Shown here: piece after piece, positions 10,987 to 22,690 of the stretch
How the letters are laid out: every line of letters starts with the position of its first letter
How positions within the stretch are numbered: position 1 is the first letter of the stretch
From: Antilocapra americana
Taxonomy: Eukaryota; Chordata; Mammalia; Artiodactyla; Antilocapridae
Direction: 5' to 3'
Assembly: GCA_007570785.1 (NCBI GenBank)
Contig: ML664159.1
Coordinates: 7,782,344 to 7,846,343, forward strand
DNA: 64,000 nucleotides
Made by a program: the position numbers and the translations under genes
The notes under the pieces: generated by a model
Seen by the model: only the letters and a program-made list of their open reading frames with translations
Database searches by the model: none
Told to the model about the DNA's origin: nothing

Positions 10987-11285
10987 TTCTTGCATTTTTT
11001 TTTTTTTTTTCTTTTGGATGGTTTGGTCAATGACTCCTGTACCAACTCCTGTGTTACAAACCCCTGTCCATAGTTCTTCAGGATCTCTGTCCACCAGATC
11101 TAACCCCTTGAATATATTTGTCACCTCTGTGTATAATCATAAGAGATTTAAGTTGTGCCTGAATTGCCTAGTGGTTTTCCCTACTTTTTTCCATTTAAGC
11201 CTGAATTTTACAATAAGGAGCTGATGATCTGAACCACAGTCAGCTTCAGGTCTTGTTTTGCTGACTGTATAGATGCTATGACCTT
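10987..11285 (-). mobile_element. BovB LINE internal fragment
   Basis: Minus-strand BovB sequence resumes after the LTR with a 17-base T run (10998-11014) and blocks such as GGTTTGGTCAATGACTCC. It fades out near 11285. It belongs to the same BovB as 3287-3943 and 10425-10471. Confidence 0.8.
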
Positions 11286-11404
11286 CAATTTTGACTTAAG
11301 TGGACCCTGGCACACATACAACAAGATAAACAATGGATGATTTATTAATCACTTACTATGAAAATACATCATGCCAAGTACTATGGGGAGAAAAGAAGGT
11401 AAAA

Positions 11405-11625
11405 TAATTAACAGATACACACTGCTCTACATAAAATAGATCAACAATGAGAACCTACTCCATAGCACAGGGAACTATATTCAATGTGTTGTAACAACCT
11501 ATAATGGAAAAGAATCTGAAAAATATTTATATATTTTATATGTGTGTGTATATCTGAATCACTTTGCTGTACACCTGCAACTAACAGAACATTGTAAATC
11601 AACTATATTTCAATAAAGAAAGATA
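11405..11625 (+). mobile_element. Older L1 3' end
   Basis: Sequence typical of a pre-ruminant L1 3' UTR: blocks around CATAGCACAGGGAAC and CACTTTGCTGTACACCTG, and a terminal AATAAAG near 11611. It is 5'-truncated and has no ORF. Confidence 0.8.
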
Positions 11626-13029
11626 TTAACAAGAAGGATGTTGGTATATATTGGGAGAAGAGAACTAATATTATACATGGGAAGGAATAAAGACAAGTGA
11701 TCTTATGGTTCCAAATAAAAACACCGAAGTTTCAGTGTATACTATTTACCAGTTCCATCCTATTAATATGGTCAATGGCAGCAAATTTGTCTGAAGTCAG
11801 GAGTCTGTAGAGTCTTCTGGATGAAGAAAGAATGACGTAGTTGATGATAGAATGCTTGACCATATACAGCTTTCCTTGTGCTAGTGTACATATGTAGTGG
11901 CCTACAACATAAACATTTATTTTCAGTAGGCCTTGGGTAGCATGCTAAATTTCAGTTAAAGTGTGCAAAATTTATTCAATTCAAAAACTATATCTTTTTT
12001 AAAAAATACTTTTTCTCTTTAAGAGTATAATATTAAAAAATTAAAATATTTACTTTTACAAAAAATTGCTATTTTCAACTTTTCTTCGAAGGAAAGTAGA
12101 GTCAATCAGATTTCTTGCCCTGGTATAGCTTTATCTCACCTATTGGCTCTAATAGCAGCCTTGAGTAAAAGTATAAAATTTCTAGTGAAATATTTAAATA
12201 AAAACCTCAACTGAAGGAAAGTAGGAATTTAATTTTACTTAAAAGTATTGATTGTTGATATTTTATGGTAAATGAGACATTGAGAAATGACAGGAAATGA
12301 GGTCATTGTATTTACTTTTGAATCTGAGGAAATATCATTTCATTGGTATATTATACTATAAAATTAATGTTTTCTCAAAATTTTTTGTTTCTTTGATTTA
12401 TTCCATGACATTCTCACAAATGGTTAAAGGAGCAGCAGTCATCTTAACTAGAAATAAATGTGTTGTTCCACTTCCTTCAATCATCCCCAGAGTCCTTCAT
12501 ATAATATAGAGAAGAAACACACTTGAATTAAATGATGAGTTGTCTTCTCCAACCCCATTTAAAAATCCTTTGTCAAATTAGACTCTTTTTGACCTTTCTT
12601 TATTGCTGTTTTTTTCTTTCTTTATTAAACTTCTGCTTTGTGGATGATATCGTTTTATTGGTCATGAGATGAAAAATACAAAATTCTGGGTCTCTGTCCA
12701 CACTGAGTTTCTTCTCATTCCCTTGAAATATCCTGTAACCGAATGTATCTCTATAATTACCCATTTAAGGTTTTACCGTTTTTTTCCCTAAAAGATATTC
12801 TCCTCCACTGGTCACTGATAGGTAGCTATACCCTCATTATTTTGCATAGATCCTTTTTTGGGATTATCTTCTTTCAGCATTCTCAAAAATTTCAACTGCT
12901 CTTTATTTTTAACCAGGGCTTCAATTCATCTATACCAACACTTCCTGACTTCTAATCTCTAAATCAGTCTTCTCCTTTGAACTGTCAAACTGCATTGTAA
13001 ATTACCTATTTGTTACATCCTCATAGCTC
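11626..13029. other. Unassigned AT-rich sequence
   Basis: No recognisable gene or repeat. Open frames at 12297-12509 and 12743-12955 are short, low-complexity and without domains. Confidence 0.45.
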
Positions 13030-13031
13030 TA

Positions 13032-13192
13032 AGGGTGTGTGTGTTCAGTCACCAAGTCATATGTGACTTTTTGTGGCCCCATAGACTATAGCTGGCCAGC
13101 CTTCTGTCCACGGAATTTTCCAGGCAAGAATACTGGAGTGGGCTGCCACTTCCTACCTAGGGGATCTTCCTGACCCAGGGATCAAACTCTCA
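13032..13192 (-). mobile_element. Bov-tA SINE, truncated
   Basis: The minus strand carries the Bov-A body plus part of the tRNA-derived head, starting with a GT-rich stretch near 13035. The head is cut off after the GGGATCAAACTC block. Confidence 0.8.
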
Positions 13193-13195
13193 GAG

Positions 13196-13826
13196 ACACC
13201 CCAATTCAACATGTCTATTATTGAGTCCCCAACAATCTTGACTGAGCAACTGTGTTTCAATAAATAGCATCAAGACAGATCTTTTATCTCCCAAATATGT
13301 CCCCAGTCTTTCCGTTTATCTCTTTTATAAGCACTGCCCTATTCTAAACTATAATTATCAAGTGAATTATTTTGTGAATGCATTGTATCTGCTAAGAATT
13401 TTGCACATATTAACCTTCTGTACTGTCTGATTTATTTTTCATTATGTAGTCTGTGTGATCATTTTTGTATTCAAACAGCCTAAAGACTTCCATTTCTTCC
13501 AATAGCTCTTGATTTTTACCAAAATTCTTAACATAGTCTATCTGGAAGGCCTCTATGGTTGGGTTGTTGTCTACTTCTCCCAGCTTATGCAATGTCAAAC
13601 TCTTCTTTGATCTCTTGAATATTGCCATTCTGACTTTCTTTCTGTTACTAAAATAGCCCAGATTTTCTTCCTATTCGGTCTTTTCAAGATCTGTCAAGGC
13701 AGTGCTTTCTGAACTTTCTTTACCTATTTAAACTACTCACCCTTCAGATCACAGCTGAAATAATTCTTTTTCATCTTCCTAGGCCCAACAGACTGGGTCC
13801 TGATCCCCTTCCATATGCTCTTGAGT
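13196..13826. other. Unassigned sequence, possible L2 remnant
   Basis: About 13735-13822 weakly resembles the 3' region of the ancient LINE L2. A 72-codon minus frame at 13410-13628 has no recognisable domain. Confidence 0.35.
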
Positions 13827-13837
13827 GAGTGAGTGAG

Positions 13838-13887
13838 AATCGTTCAGTCGTGTCTGACTCTTTGTGACCCCATGGACTATAACCCTC
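13838..13887 (-). mobile_element. Short Bov-A/BovB tail fragment
   Basis: About 50 bases match the shared 3' end of Bov-tA and BovB on the minus strand (CAGTCGTGTCTGACTCTTTG). A GAGT repeat (13824-13837) precedes it, the usual tail type. Confidence 0.7.
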
Positions 13888-14034
13888 TAGTCCCTTAAAT
13901 CTATATCTCACTAGAATACTTCTAGGCAAATCAAACTGAAAGAGTAGAGGGCTGCTTACGTAGTGATATCTAGAATGAACAGAAAGATATCCTGCTTCTA
14001 AGGCTCATTAAAAATTACAGATAAGGCAGAATCT

Positions 14035-14128
14035 AAGACGTCACTGGAAAAGACCCTAATGCTGAGTCTTTGGGGTCGCAAAGAGTCAGGCATGACTTAG
14101 CAACTGAAAAGCAACAACAGCAGCAAAG
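14035..14128 (+). mobile_element. BovB 3' end with internal deletion
   Basis: A block from the BovB 3' region (TGGAAAAGACCCTAATGCTG) is followed directly by the terminal block GGGGTCGCAAAGAGTCAGGC and a CAACAG-rich tail. The sequence normally between them is missing. Confidence 0.7.
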
Positions 14129-16655
14129 TTCACCATTAATAATTTACATAGTTTAAGCATTAATAATACCTTTGGGAGAGACAAGTACATTATACACTTA
14201 ACCTCTTTATATGTATTTGTTCATAATTTTCCCCACATACAAGGGGGAATTGATGAAATTTTGGAGAGATGGGGTACTGTGGTGAAGTGGGGGAGAGATG
14301 GGAGTAAAGGATGTTGGAAAAGCCTAGATAGACAAGTGGAAAGTTCGGAGAAAGGCTTTCTGAATTCCACAAGGAAAGATTTTGCCTCAAGGCGGTTTTC
14401 TTCCTTTCTCCTCTCCACATCCAGGTTTGTGTTACCTAAGAAATGGGAACAGACTGTATACAAAAAATAAAGCAAGACCGTCCTAGTGTAGGGGGGTGTT
14501 ACTGACCTGTTATTTAAGCACAGTTTGAAGCCACAAACATACAGAGTTATACACCCAAAGACAAAGTGAAAACAAACAAACAAATGCAATTGGATGTGTG
14601 TAAGAAAGAATATAACAAAGGAAACTCATTTAAAAAAAGAGAGGGGGGGAAGGAGCTGGAGGAGAAGGAAACACTTATCTTGGCATAAGAATCCATCCAC
14701 TTTAAGTAATTCTACCACTGAGCTTAAAGTATTCCACCCCCTCATTATTGCTTTTGGGGACCAGAAGAAAGATCTAGGAGCAATTCAATCCAATTAGAAG
14801 GGAAAAGGGAAATTTTCTCTGGCAGTTGCAATGCAAATGTGTGTGTCAGGAAACTGAAAAGGTGACATCAAGCAGCACAATTGGTTGTTGACAACAGAAT
14901 TCCTCTTCGTTTCCCAGGTTCCAAAGTATTTAAAAAGAAACCTTAGCCTAATAGAAAGGTGTCCTGGGTAGTGTTGCCAAGGTCAGTGCCAGCTTTCATC
15001 CCGCTCTGCAGAAGTGCAAGCTGGGCCATATGTATTATAAAACCGCCTGGGGCAGCTTTCCCCTTCTGATTATATTCAGTTGTCATATTCCTGTTTTCAC
15101 TAATAGGGATTGCTGGTGTGTGACACTTCTTGAAATTCTAAGATATTGTGGGCTTTTAAAACATTTCAATGGGTAATAGTGTCAGACAGCCAAAATTAAT
15201 CTTGGAGGAGAAATCTGATTTTGAATTGCTGCATCACTTAAAGGTATGACAATTTGGTGTGAATTCATTAAAATTTGTATGTAGGCTTCTATCTCTTACC
15301 TATTGTTAAAACAGTAATCACGTTGGAAAGGCCTTTGCAACTGGATTTTGAATCTTGTGAAGCATCTTCTCTGAGAGGGCCCATGGAAACTTTTTCTCAG
15401 TTGTGTGCGTGACAACAGGGGGATGAGAGGGCTGGGGAGGAAGCCCCCTAAGCATGTGCTCAGAAGGTTAAAGAGCTTGGGAAACGGGGTGGGGCTTGGG
15501 GATCATAGTTGTTCCTTCCTCAATTGAATCTAGAGCAAACCCCTTTCTTGACTGAGAATGTGAAGCTCAGAGAGGTTAGGAGCCTGATTCACAGGCTAAT
15601 TTCAGCTATTTATCAGCAGGAATCTGAGGCATTCTATTTTAATTCCACTCAGCCCTAGGGCAACTTTATCATTTCACTCCTAGTCACCACCTTTAAAACT
15701 AGTCTCTCAGAAGCAAGTGAATTCTTAGCCATCCATTGATAAAATGGAACAGTAAGCAAAGCAGAGCAACTGTATTTCTGTGAGCACAAGAAATGGAGAG
15801 AGATTAGGAAAGTCCCAGGAATAGGGTGGGGCTCATAGTCAAATAGGATCCATGGGTATAGACCTGAGAAAGATAGAGAAAATTAAGAGTGCTGTGATAT
15901 GTACAAGGCCTTTCAGACTTTGATTATTGAAAATTAGCTGCTAGAGGCGGGTTTTGAATATAATCATAAACTAAAATAAAGAAACACTTTTAATGCATGA
16001 TTGGTTTGATGGGATTTTTACAAAGTCATAATCATTCAGATATTTTCAATATCGGTATGAAACCAAAGGTGTAGTTACTTTAATGGCCTTTTATTCTGTT
16101 CTTTATATAAAATGTGATGATGAAATCAGAATGGCAGTGATGCTGTTACATATTTGATGGAGATTATATGCATAAGTTACTTCCTCAGCCTTATTCCACT
16201 TGAGCCTTGCGTGCATGTTTGTAAAATGTATTTATAGAATACACTATATATAGCTTTTTGGTTTATCAAATAGATTCATTTTCTATTCTATAGATATGTT
16301 CAGCATCTGGGTATGAAAATGGTTGATTCAGTCACTGCTTTCTTATTCTCTTAGTTCTCCTGTGAAATTTTTGTTAGTGTAAAACTTTTGGGAACTAAGA
16401 CTTCAAATCTTTGAGTTAGATAAATGTAGAAGGAAAGAACATTTTAAAGAGTTCTATAGCTGACAATCCTGTGGCAGTGGAATCAATCCTGGGATTTGAG
16501 CCCAAAATTTCTTTACAGCAGAGCCAGGATACATAAGTGGTTCAATTGGGCAGTGAGTAGAAATGGAAAATGCTAGTGGTGGGAACTTGTTTTTACTGAA
16601 TGCAGGTGATTTCAGTCTGTGCTTTTTAGTCAGCATCTACGATCTAAACACCAGC
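14129..16655. other. Mostly repeat-free sequence
   Basis: No gene is supported. About 14815-15120 has features of possible regulatory DNA: an octamer ATGCAAAT near 14831, and TATAAAA near 15036 in a moderately GC-rich context. A weak MIR remnant is listed separately. Confidence 0.45.
15553..15660 (-). mobile_element. Weak MIR SINE remnant
   Basis: The block around GAAGCTCAGAGAGGTTAGGAGC resembles the MIR core in reverse orientation, but divergence is high. Confidence 0.4.
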
Positions 16656-16673
16656 CAAAAAAAAAAAAAAAAG

Positions 16674-16790
16674 GCAGCCCACTCCAGTATTCTTGCTTGG
16701 AAAATTTCATGGACAGAGTAGCCTGGCAGGCTGTAGTCCATGGGGTTGTAAAGAGTTGGACACGACTGAGCCACTGAGCATGCATGCATG
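16674..16790 (+). mobile_element. Bov-A-type SINE
   Basis: A plus-strand Bov-A monomer follows an A-run (16658-16673). It contains CCCACTCCAGTATTCTTGC and a GGACACGACTGAG end with a GCATGCATGCATG tail. Confidence 0.82.
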
Positions 16791-16964
16791 TATATACAAA
16801 GAATTTATTTTGATAGAATTATTGCACTGCTTACATTTGAACGTTGGATAAAATTCAAATCTAGAGCCAACAAGAACAGTTTTATAAAATTTTTGAAAAT
16901 TGATTATATCTATAAATCTGTATCAGCTCATTATTGTAGCTTTTTAAATATTAAGCTGCAGCTT

Positions 16965-17141
16965 TTATTACAGCTGTTTTGGCATTGTTTTTGCTTTGGC
17001 TGAGTCTCTTCATTCTTTCTGGAGTTGTTTCTCCACACTTCTCCAGTAGCATATTGGGCATCTACTGACCTGGAGAGTTCATCTTTTAGTGTCATATCCT
17101 TCTGCCTTTTCATACTGTTCATGGGGTTCCCAAGGCAAGAA
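16965..17141 (-). mobile_element. BovB 5'-region fragment, inverted
   Basis: Matches the endonuclease-coding part of BovB on the minus strand (GTTTTTGCTTTGGCTGAG, CCAGTAGCATATTGGGC). It lies back to back with the plus-strand BovB 3' segment at 17142. Confidence 0.8.
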
Positions 17142-17664
17142 TACACCTTACTGTTTGGAAGAAAAGCTATGACAAATCTAGAAAGCATATTAAAAAGCAG
17201 AGATATTATTTTACCAACAAAGGTCCATCTAGTCAAAACTATGGTTTTTCCGGTAGTCAGTATTGACATGAGAGTTGAACTGTAAAAGAAGCTGAGCGCT
17301 GAAGAATTGATGCTTTCGAACTGTGGTGTTGGAGAAGACTCTTGAGAGTCCCTTGGACTGCAAAGAGATTCAACCAGTCAATCCTAAATGAAATCAGTCC
17401 TGAATATTCATTGGAAGGACTGATGTTGAAGCTGAAACTCCAATACTTTGGCCACCTGATGGGAAGAACTGACTCATCGGAAAAGACCCTGATGCTGGGA
17501 AAGGTTAAAGGCAGGAAGAGAAGAGGACAACAGAGGATGAGATAGTTGGATGGTATCACCAACTCGAAGGACATGAATTTGAGCAAGCTTCAGGAGTTGG
17601 TGATGGACAGTCCATGGAGTCACAAAGAGTTGGACATGATTGAGCAACTGAAGTGAACTGACAG
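17142..17664 (+). mobile_element. BovB LINE 3' segment
   Basis: About 520 bases of the 3' end of BovB on the plus strand, ending in ACTGAAGTGAACTGAC. The C-terminal ORF shows residual coding sequence at 17342-17545 but is interrupted. Together with the inverted segment before it, the geometry fits a 5' inversion (twin priming) or two insertions. Confidence 0.88.
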
Positions 17665-18189
17665 CTTTTATACAGGATGACCCACAGGTTAAAACTTACA
17701 TTTGTAATTGTTTTGAAGTTATTTTTGATCCTGAAAGGAAGAGCAAGCTCACTTACCATTACTATATTTTTCCTCTTTTGTACCTATTCTAAAAGGTAAT
17801 TTAAAAAAAAAAGGCCCTTAACCTTTTTTAAAGTTTATGTAAATATTTTTTATATCACATGTTTATTTAGAGTGATTTTTTAAAAATTGAGAATGCAATA
17901 CATACATATGATTAAAATAGTTTTATCTTCAGTTAATGTTATATCTTAGAACAACTTAAATGGGATTATTTTTTCTGTAGAGTAGTGATTCTCCTACTCT
18001 GATGTGTCCATGAATCACCTAGAATCTTGTCAATAACATGCTGTTTCAGTTTCAGTAGGTCTGGGGTGAGGCCTGAGCTGCATTTCTAATAATCTTTCAA
18101 AAGTGAGCTGCTAAAGCTGGTGGGCTCATGCTTGTGATCTTAGGTAACAAAATTTCAGGAGGTTCTGGCTTTGATTTAATGTTTCCATA
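17665..18189. other. Unassigned AT-rich sequence
   Basis: No gene or clear repeat recognised. Confidence 0.45.
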
Positions 18190-18372
18190 ATGTAGAGAGT
18201 GAAAGTAAAAGTCACTCAGTTGTGTCCAATTCTTGGCAACTCCACAGACTATCCAGTCCATGAAATTCTCCAGGCCAGAATACTGGAGTGGGTAGCCTCT
18301 CCCTTCTGCAGGGAATCATCCCAACTCAGAGATTGAACCCAGGTCTCCCGCATTGCTGGTGGATTCTTTTGT
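18190..18372 (-). mobile_element. Bov-tA SINE, left part (split by L1-B)
   Basis: Minus-strand Bov-A body and most of a tRNA-derived head, broken at GGATTCTTT (18361-18369). The missing head continues at 31633 after the same nine bases (31636-31644). I infer a single double-headed Bov-tA into which L1-B inserted. Confidence 0.85.
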
Positions 18373-19052
18373 TGTTGTTGTTTGTTTCCTAATGTTCTTT
18401 AAAAAAAATTATTTTGTAATTGAAGGATAATTGCTTTACAGAATTTTGTTTTCTGTCAAAACTGAACATAAATCAGCCATAGGTATATGTATATCCCCTC
18501 CCTTTTGAATGTCCCTTCCTTCTCCCTCCCATCACACCTCTCTAGGTTGATACAGAGCCCCTGTTTGAATTTCCTAAGACATACAGAAAATTCCTGTTGC
18601 CTATCTATTTAACATATGGTAACGTAAGTTTCCATGTTACTCTCTCCATACATCTCACTCTCTCCTCCCCCCAGCCCATGTCCGTAAGTCTGTTCTCTAT
18701 GTCTGTTTCTCCATTGCTGCCCTGCAAATGAATTCTTCAGTACCATCTTTCTGGATTCTGTATATGTGTGTTAGTATATACTTACTTCACTCTGTGTAAC
18801 AGGTTCTAGTTTCATCCACCTCATTAGAACCGATTCAAATGCATTCCTTTTTATGGCTGAGTAATATTCTATTATGTGTATGTACCCCAGCTTCTTTATC
18901 CACTCTTCTGTCAATGGACATCTAGGTTGCTTCCAATGTTCTAGCTACTGTAAACAGTGCTGCAATAAGCAATAGGATACATGTGTTCTTTTCAATTTTA
19001 GTTTCCTCAGGTTATATGCCTAGGAGGGGGATTGCTGGGGCATATGGTAGTT

Positions 19053-21691
19053 TTATTCCCAGTTTTTAAAGGAATCTCCATACCATCTTCCATAGTGGCT
19101 GTATGTAGAGATTGCATTGAATCTGTATATTGTGTTTGGTAGTATAGTCATTTTCACAGTGTTGATTCTTCCTACCCAGGAACATGGAATATCCCTCCAT
19201 CTGTTTATATCACTGATTTCTTTCATTAGTGTCTTATAATTATCTGTGTATAGTTCTTTTGTCTCCTTAGGTAAGTTTATTCTTAGATATTTGATTCTTT
19301 TTGTTGCAATGGTGAATGGAATTGATTCCTTAATTTTTCTTTCTGATTTTTCATTGTTAGTATATAGAAATGCAAGTGATTTCTGTGTATTGATTTTGTA
19401 TCCTGAAACTTTGCTAAATTCACTGATTAGCTCTATTAATTTTCTGATACTATCTTTAGGGTTTTCTATGTACAGTATCATGTCATCTGCAAACAGTGAG
19501 AGCTTTACTTCCTTTCCAATCTGGATTCCTTTTATTTCTTTTTATTCTCTGATTGCTGTAGATAGGACTTCCAAAACTATGTTGAATAATAGTGGTGGAA
19601 GTGGACAACCCTAACTTGTTACTGATCTTAGGGAGAATGGTTTCAGTTTTTCACCATTGAGAATAATGTTTGCTGTAGGCTTATCATATATAGCCTTTAC
19701 TATGTTGAATATGTTCCTTCTATGCCCATTTTTTGAAGACTTTTAATTATAAATGTGTATTGAATTTTGTCAAAGGCTTTTTCTGCACATATTGAGATTA
19801 TAATATGGTTTTTATCTTTCAATTTGTTACTATGATATATCACATTGATTAATTTGCTTTTATTGAAGAATCCTTGTATCCTTGGAATAAAACCAACTTG
19901 ATCATGGCATATGAGCTATTCATTGTGTTGTTGACTTCTGTTTGTTAAACTTGTGTTGAGGATTTTTGCATCTATGTTCATTAGTGATACTGGCCCATAG
20001 TTTTTTTTTGTGTGTGTGTTGTCTTTGTCTGGTTTTGGTATCAGGGTGATGGTGACCTCATAGAATGAGTCTGATGTATTCCTGCTGCTGCAATTTTTTG
20101 AAAGAGTGTTAGAAGGATAGGTGTTAGTTCTTCTCTTAATGTTTCATAGAAATCTCCTGTAAAGCCATCTGATCCTGGGCTTTTGTTTTTTGGGAGCTTT
20201 TTGATCACAGCTTCCATTTCAGTGCTTATAATTGGGTTGTTCATAATTTCTGTTTCTTCTTGGTTCAGTCTTGGAAGATTGAACTTTTCTAAGAATCTAT
20301 CCATTTCTTGCAGATTATCCATTTTACTGCCATATAGTTGTTCATAACACACTCCAGTATTCTTGCCTGGAGAATCCCAGGGATGGGGAAGCCTGGTGGG
20401 CTGCCATCTATGGGGTCGCACAGAGTTGGACACGACTGAAGCAACTTAGCAGCAGCAGCAGCACAGTTGTTCATAATGGTCTCTTATAATCCTTTGTATT
20501 TCTGCATTGTCTGTTGTAAACTCTCCTTATTAATTTTGTTGTTTTGATTCTTTTTTTCTTGATGAGTCTGGATAAAGGTTTGTCAATTTTGTTTATCTTC
20601 TCAAAGAGCCAGCTTTTAGTTTTATTAATCTTTACTATTGTTCCTTTGATTTCTTTTTCATTTATTTCTGCTCTGATTTTATAATTTCTTTTCTTCTACT
20701 AATTTGAGGGCTTTTTTGTTCTTCTTTTTCCAGTTGCTTTAGGTTTAATGTTAAGTTATCTATTCAATGTTTTTCTTGTTTCTTAAGGTAGGATTGTATT
20801 GCTGTAAACTTCCCTCTTAGAACTGCTTTTGCTGCATCCTATAGGTTTTGAGTTGCCATGCTTTCATTGTCATTTGTTTCTAGAAATTTTTTGATTTCCC
20901 TTTTGATTTCTTCAGTAACCTGTTGGTTATTTAGAAACATATTGTTTAATCTCCATGTGTTTGGGCTTTTAACAGTTTTTCTCTTGTAATTGATATCTAG
21001 TCTCATAGCATTGTGATTTGAGAAGATGGTTGATATGATTTAGATTATTCTAAATTCACTGAGGTTTGATTTGTTACCCAAGGATGTGGTCTATCCTGAA
21101 GAATGTCCCATGTGCACTTGAGAAGAAAGTGTATTCTTCTGCATTTGGATGAAATGTCCTGAAGATATCAATGAGATTGATCTCATCAAATGTATCATTT
21201 AAAACTTGTGTTTCCTTATTAATTTTCTGGTTTGATGATCTGTCCATTGGTGTGAGTGGGGTGTTAAAGTCTGCTACTATTATTGTGTTACTGTCAATTT
21301 CTCCTTTTATGTCTGTTAGTGTTTGTTTTATGTATTGAGGTGCTCTTTTGTTGGGTGCACAGATATTTACTATTGTGTAAGATATTCCTCTTGGATTGAT
21401 CCCTTGATCATTATGTAGTGTCCTTCCTTATCTCTTGTAATCTTCTTTATTTTAAGATCTATTTTGTCTGATGTGAAGATTGCTACTCCAGCTTTCTTTT
21501 ATTTTCCATTTGCTTTTCCATCTTCTCACTTTCAGTCTATATGTGTCTTTAGGTCTGAAGTGGGTTTCTTGTAGACAGCATATATATGGGTCTTGGTTTT
21601 GTATCCATTCAGCCAGTCTGTGTCTTTTGGTTGGAGCATTTAATCTGTTTACATTTAAAATAATCATTGATATATTTGCTCCTATTGCCAT
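19053..21691 (-). pseudogene. L1 ORF2: L1-B ORF2 remnant
   Basis: The start is at 21691 (MAIGANISMIILNVN, endonuclease N-terminus). Recognisable ORF2 then continues leftwards with several stops and frameshifts. The RT-domain piece [11 protein letters not shown] lies at about 19450-19481. A Bov-A SINE splits the RT region at 20348-20464. Near 19095 the sequence jumps from the end of the RT domain straight to the C-terminal tail ([10 protein letters not shown]), so roughly 300 codons between them are deleted. It cannot encode a functional protein. Confidence 0.88.
20348..20464 (+). mobile_element. Bov-A SINE inserted in L1-B ORF2, with TSD
   Basis: A plus-strand Bov-A monomer with a (CAG)n tail. 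It is flanked by an exact 12-base TSD, AGTTGTTCATAA, at 20336-20347 and 20465-20476. The perfect duplication suggests a fairly recent insertion. Confidence 0.93.
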
Positions 21692-21739
21692 TATCTTAAT
21701 TGTTTGGGGTTTGATTTTGTAGATTTTTTTCTTCTCTTG

Positions 21740-22690
21740 TATTTCTTGACTAAATAAGTCCCTTTAACATTTGTTGTAAAGCTGGTTTGGTGGTACTGAG
21801 TTCTCTTAACTTTTGCATGTCTGGAAAGCTTTTGATTTCTCCATCAATTCTGAATAAGATCCTTGCTGGGTACAGTGATGTTGATTGTAGATTTTTCCCT
21901 CTCAGTACTTTAAATATATCCTGCCATTCCTTTCTGTTTGAGTTCTATCCTTTCTGCAGTAGAAACTGCAGAGTTTCTGCTGAAAGATCAGCTATTGTAT
22001 GTATGAGGTTTCCCTTATATGTTACTTGTTGTTTTTCCCTTGCTGCTTTTTATATTCTTTCTGTGTGTTTAGTCTTTGTTAGTTTGATTTGTATGTGTCT
22101 TGGTATATTTCTCCTTGGGTTTTTCCTGTATAGGACTCTGTGCCTCTTGAACTTGATCGACTATTTCCTTTTCCATGTTGGGGGCATTTTGAACTATAAT
22201 ATTTTCAAAAATTTTCTCCTACACTTCCATTTTCTCTTTTTCTTATGGAGCCCCTATATTTTGAATGTTGGTGTTTTAATACTGTCCCAGATTCTCTGAG
22301 ACTATCCTCAGTTCTTTTCAGTCTTTTTTACTTTATTCTGCTCTTCAGAAGTTATTTCTACCATTTTATCTTTCAGCTCACTAATTCTTTCTTCTGCTTC
22401 AGATATTCTGCTATTGAATCCTTCTAGAGTATTTTAATTTCATTAATTGTGTTTTTTTTCTCAGTATGTTTATTCTTTAATTCTTCTAGGTCTTTGTTGA
22501 TTGATTCTTGTATTTTCTCCATTCTATTTTCAAGGTTTTTAATGATCTTTACTATCATTATTCTGAATTCTTTTTCAGATAGTTTGCCTATTTCATAGTC
22601 ATTTATTTGGACTTCTGTGTTTTTTTCCTTTGTTCATTTGTGCAGAATTTCTCTGCCGTTTCTTTCTTTCTTTCATCTCTTTTGCACTTA
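21740..22690 (-). pseudogene. L1 ORF1: L1-B ORF1 remnant
   Basis: The position between ORF2 and the 5' UTR, and minus-strand blocks parallel to L1-A ORF1 (for example the segment corresponding to the LLYP/ARREW region near 21840-21950), identify it. Stops and small indels are frequent, and the longest plus-strand open frame here (21787-22299) is only its antisense shadow. Confidence 0.75.

Noticed and set aside
13410..13628. 72-codon minus frame with charged residues
   Set aside because: Reads plausibly as protein but matches nothing I recognise and lacks any supporting context.
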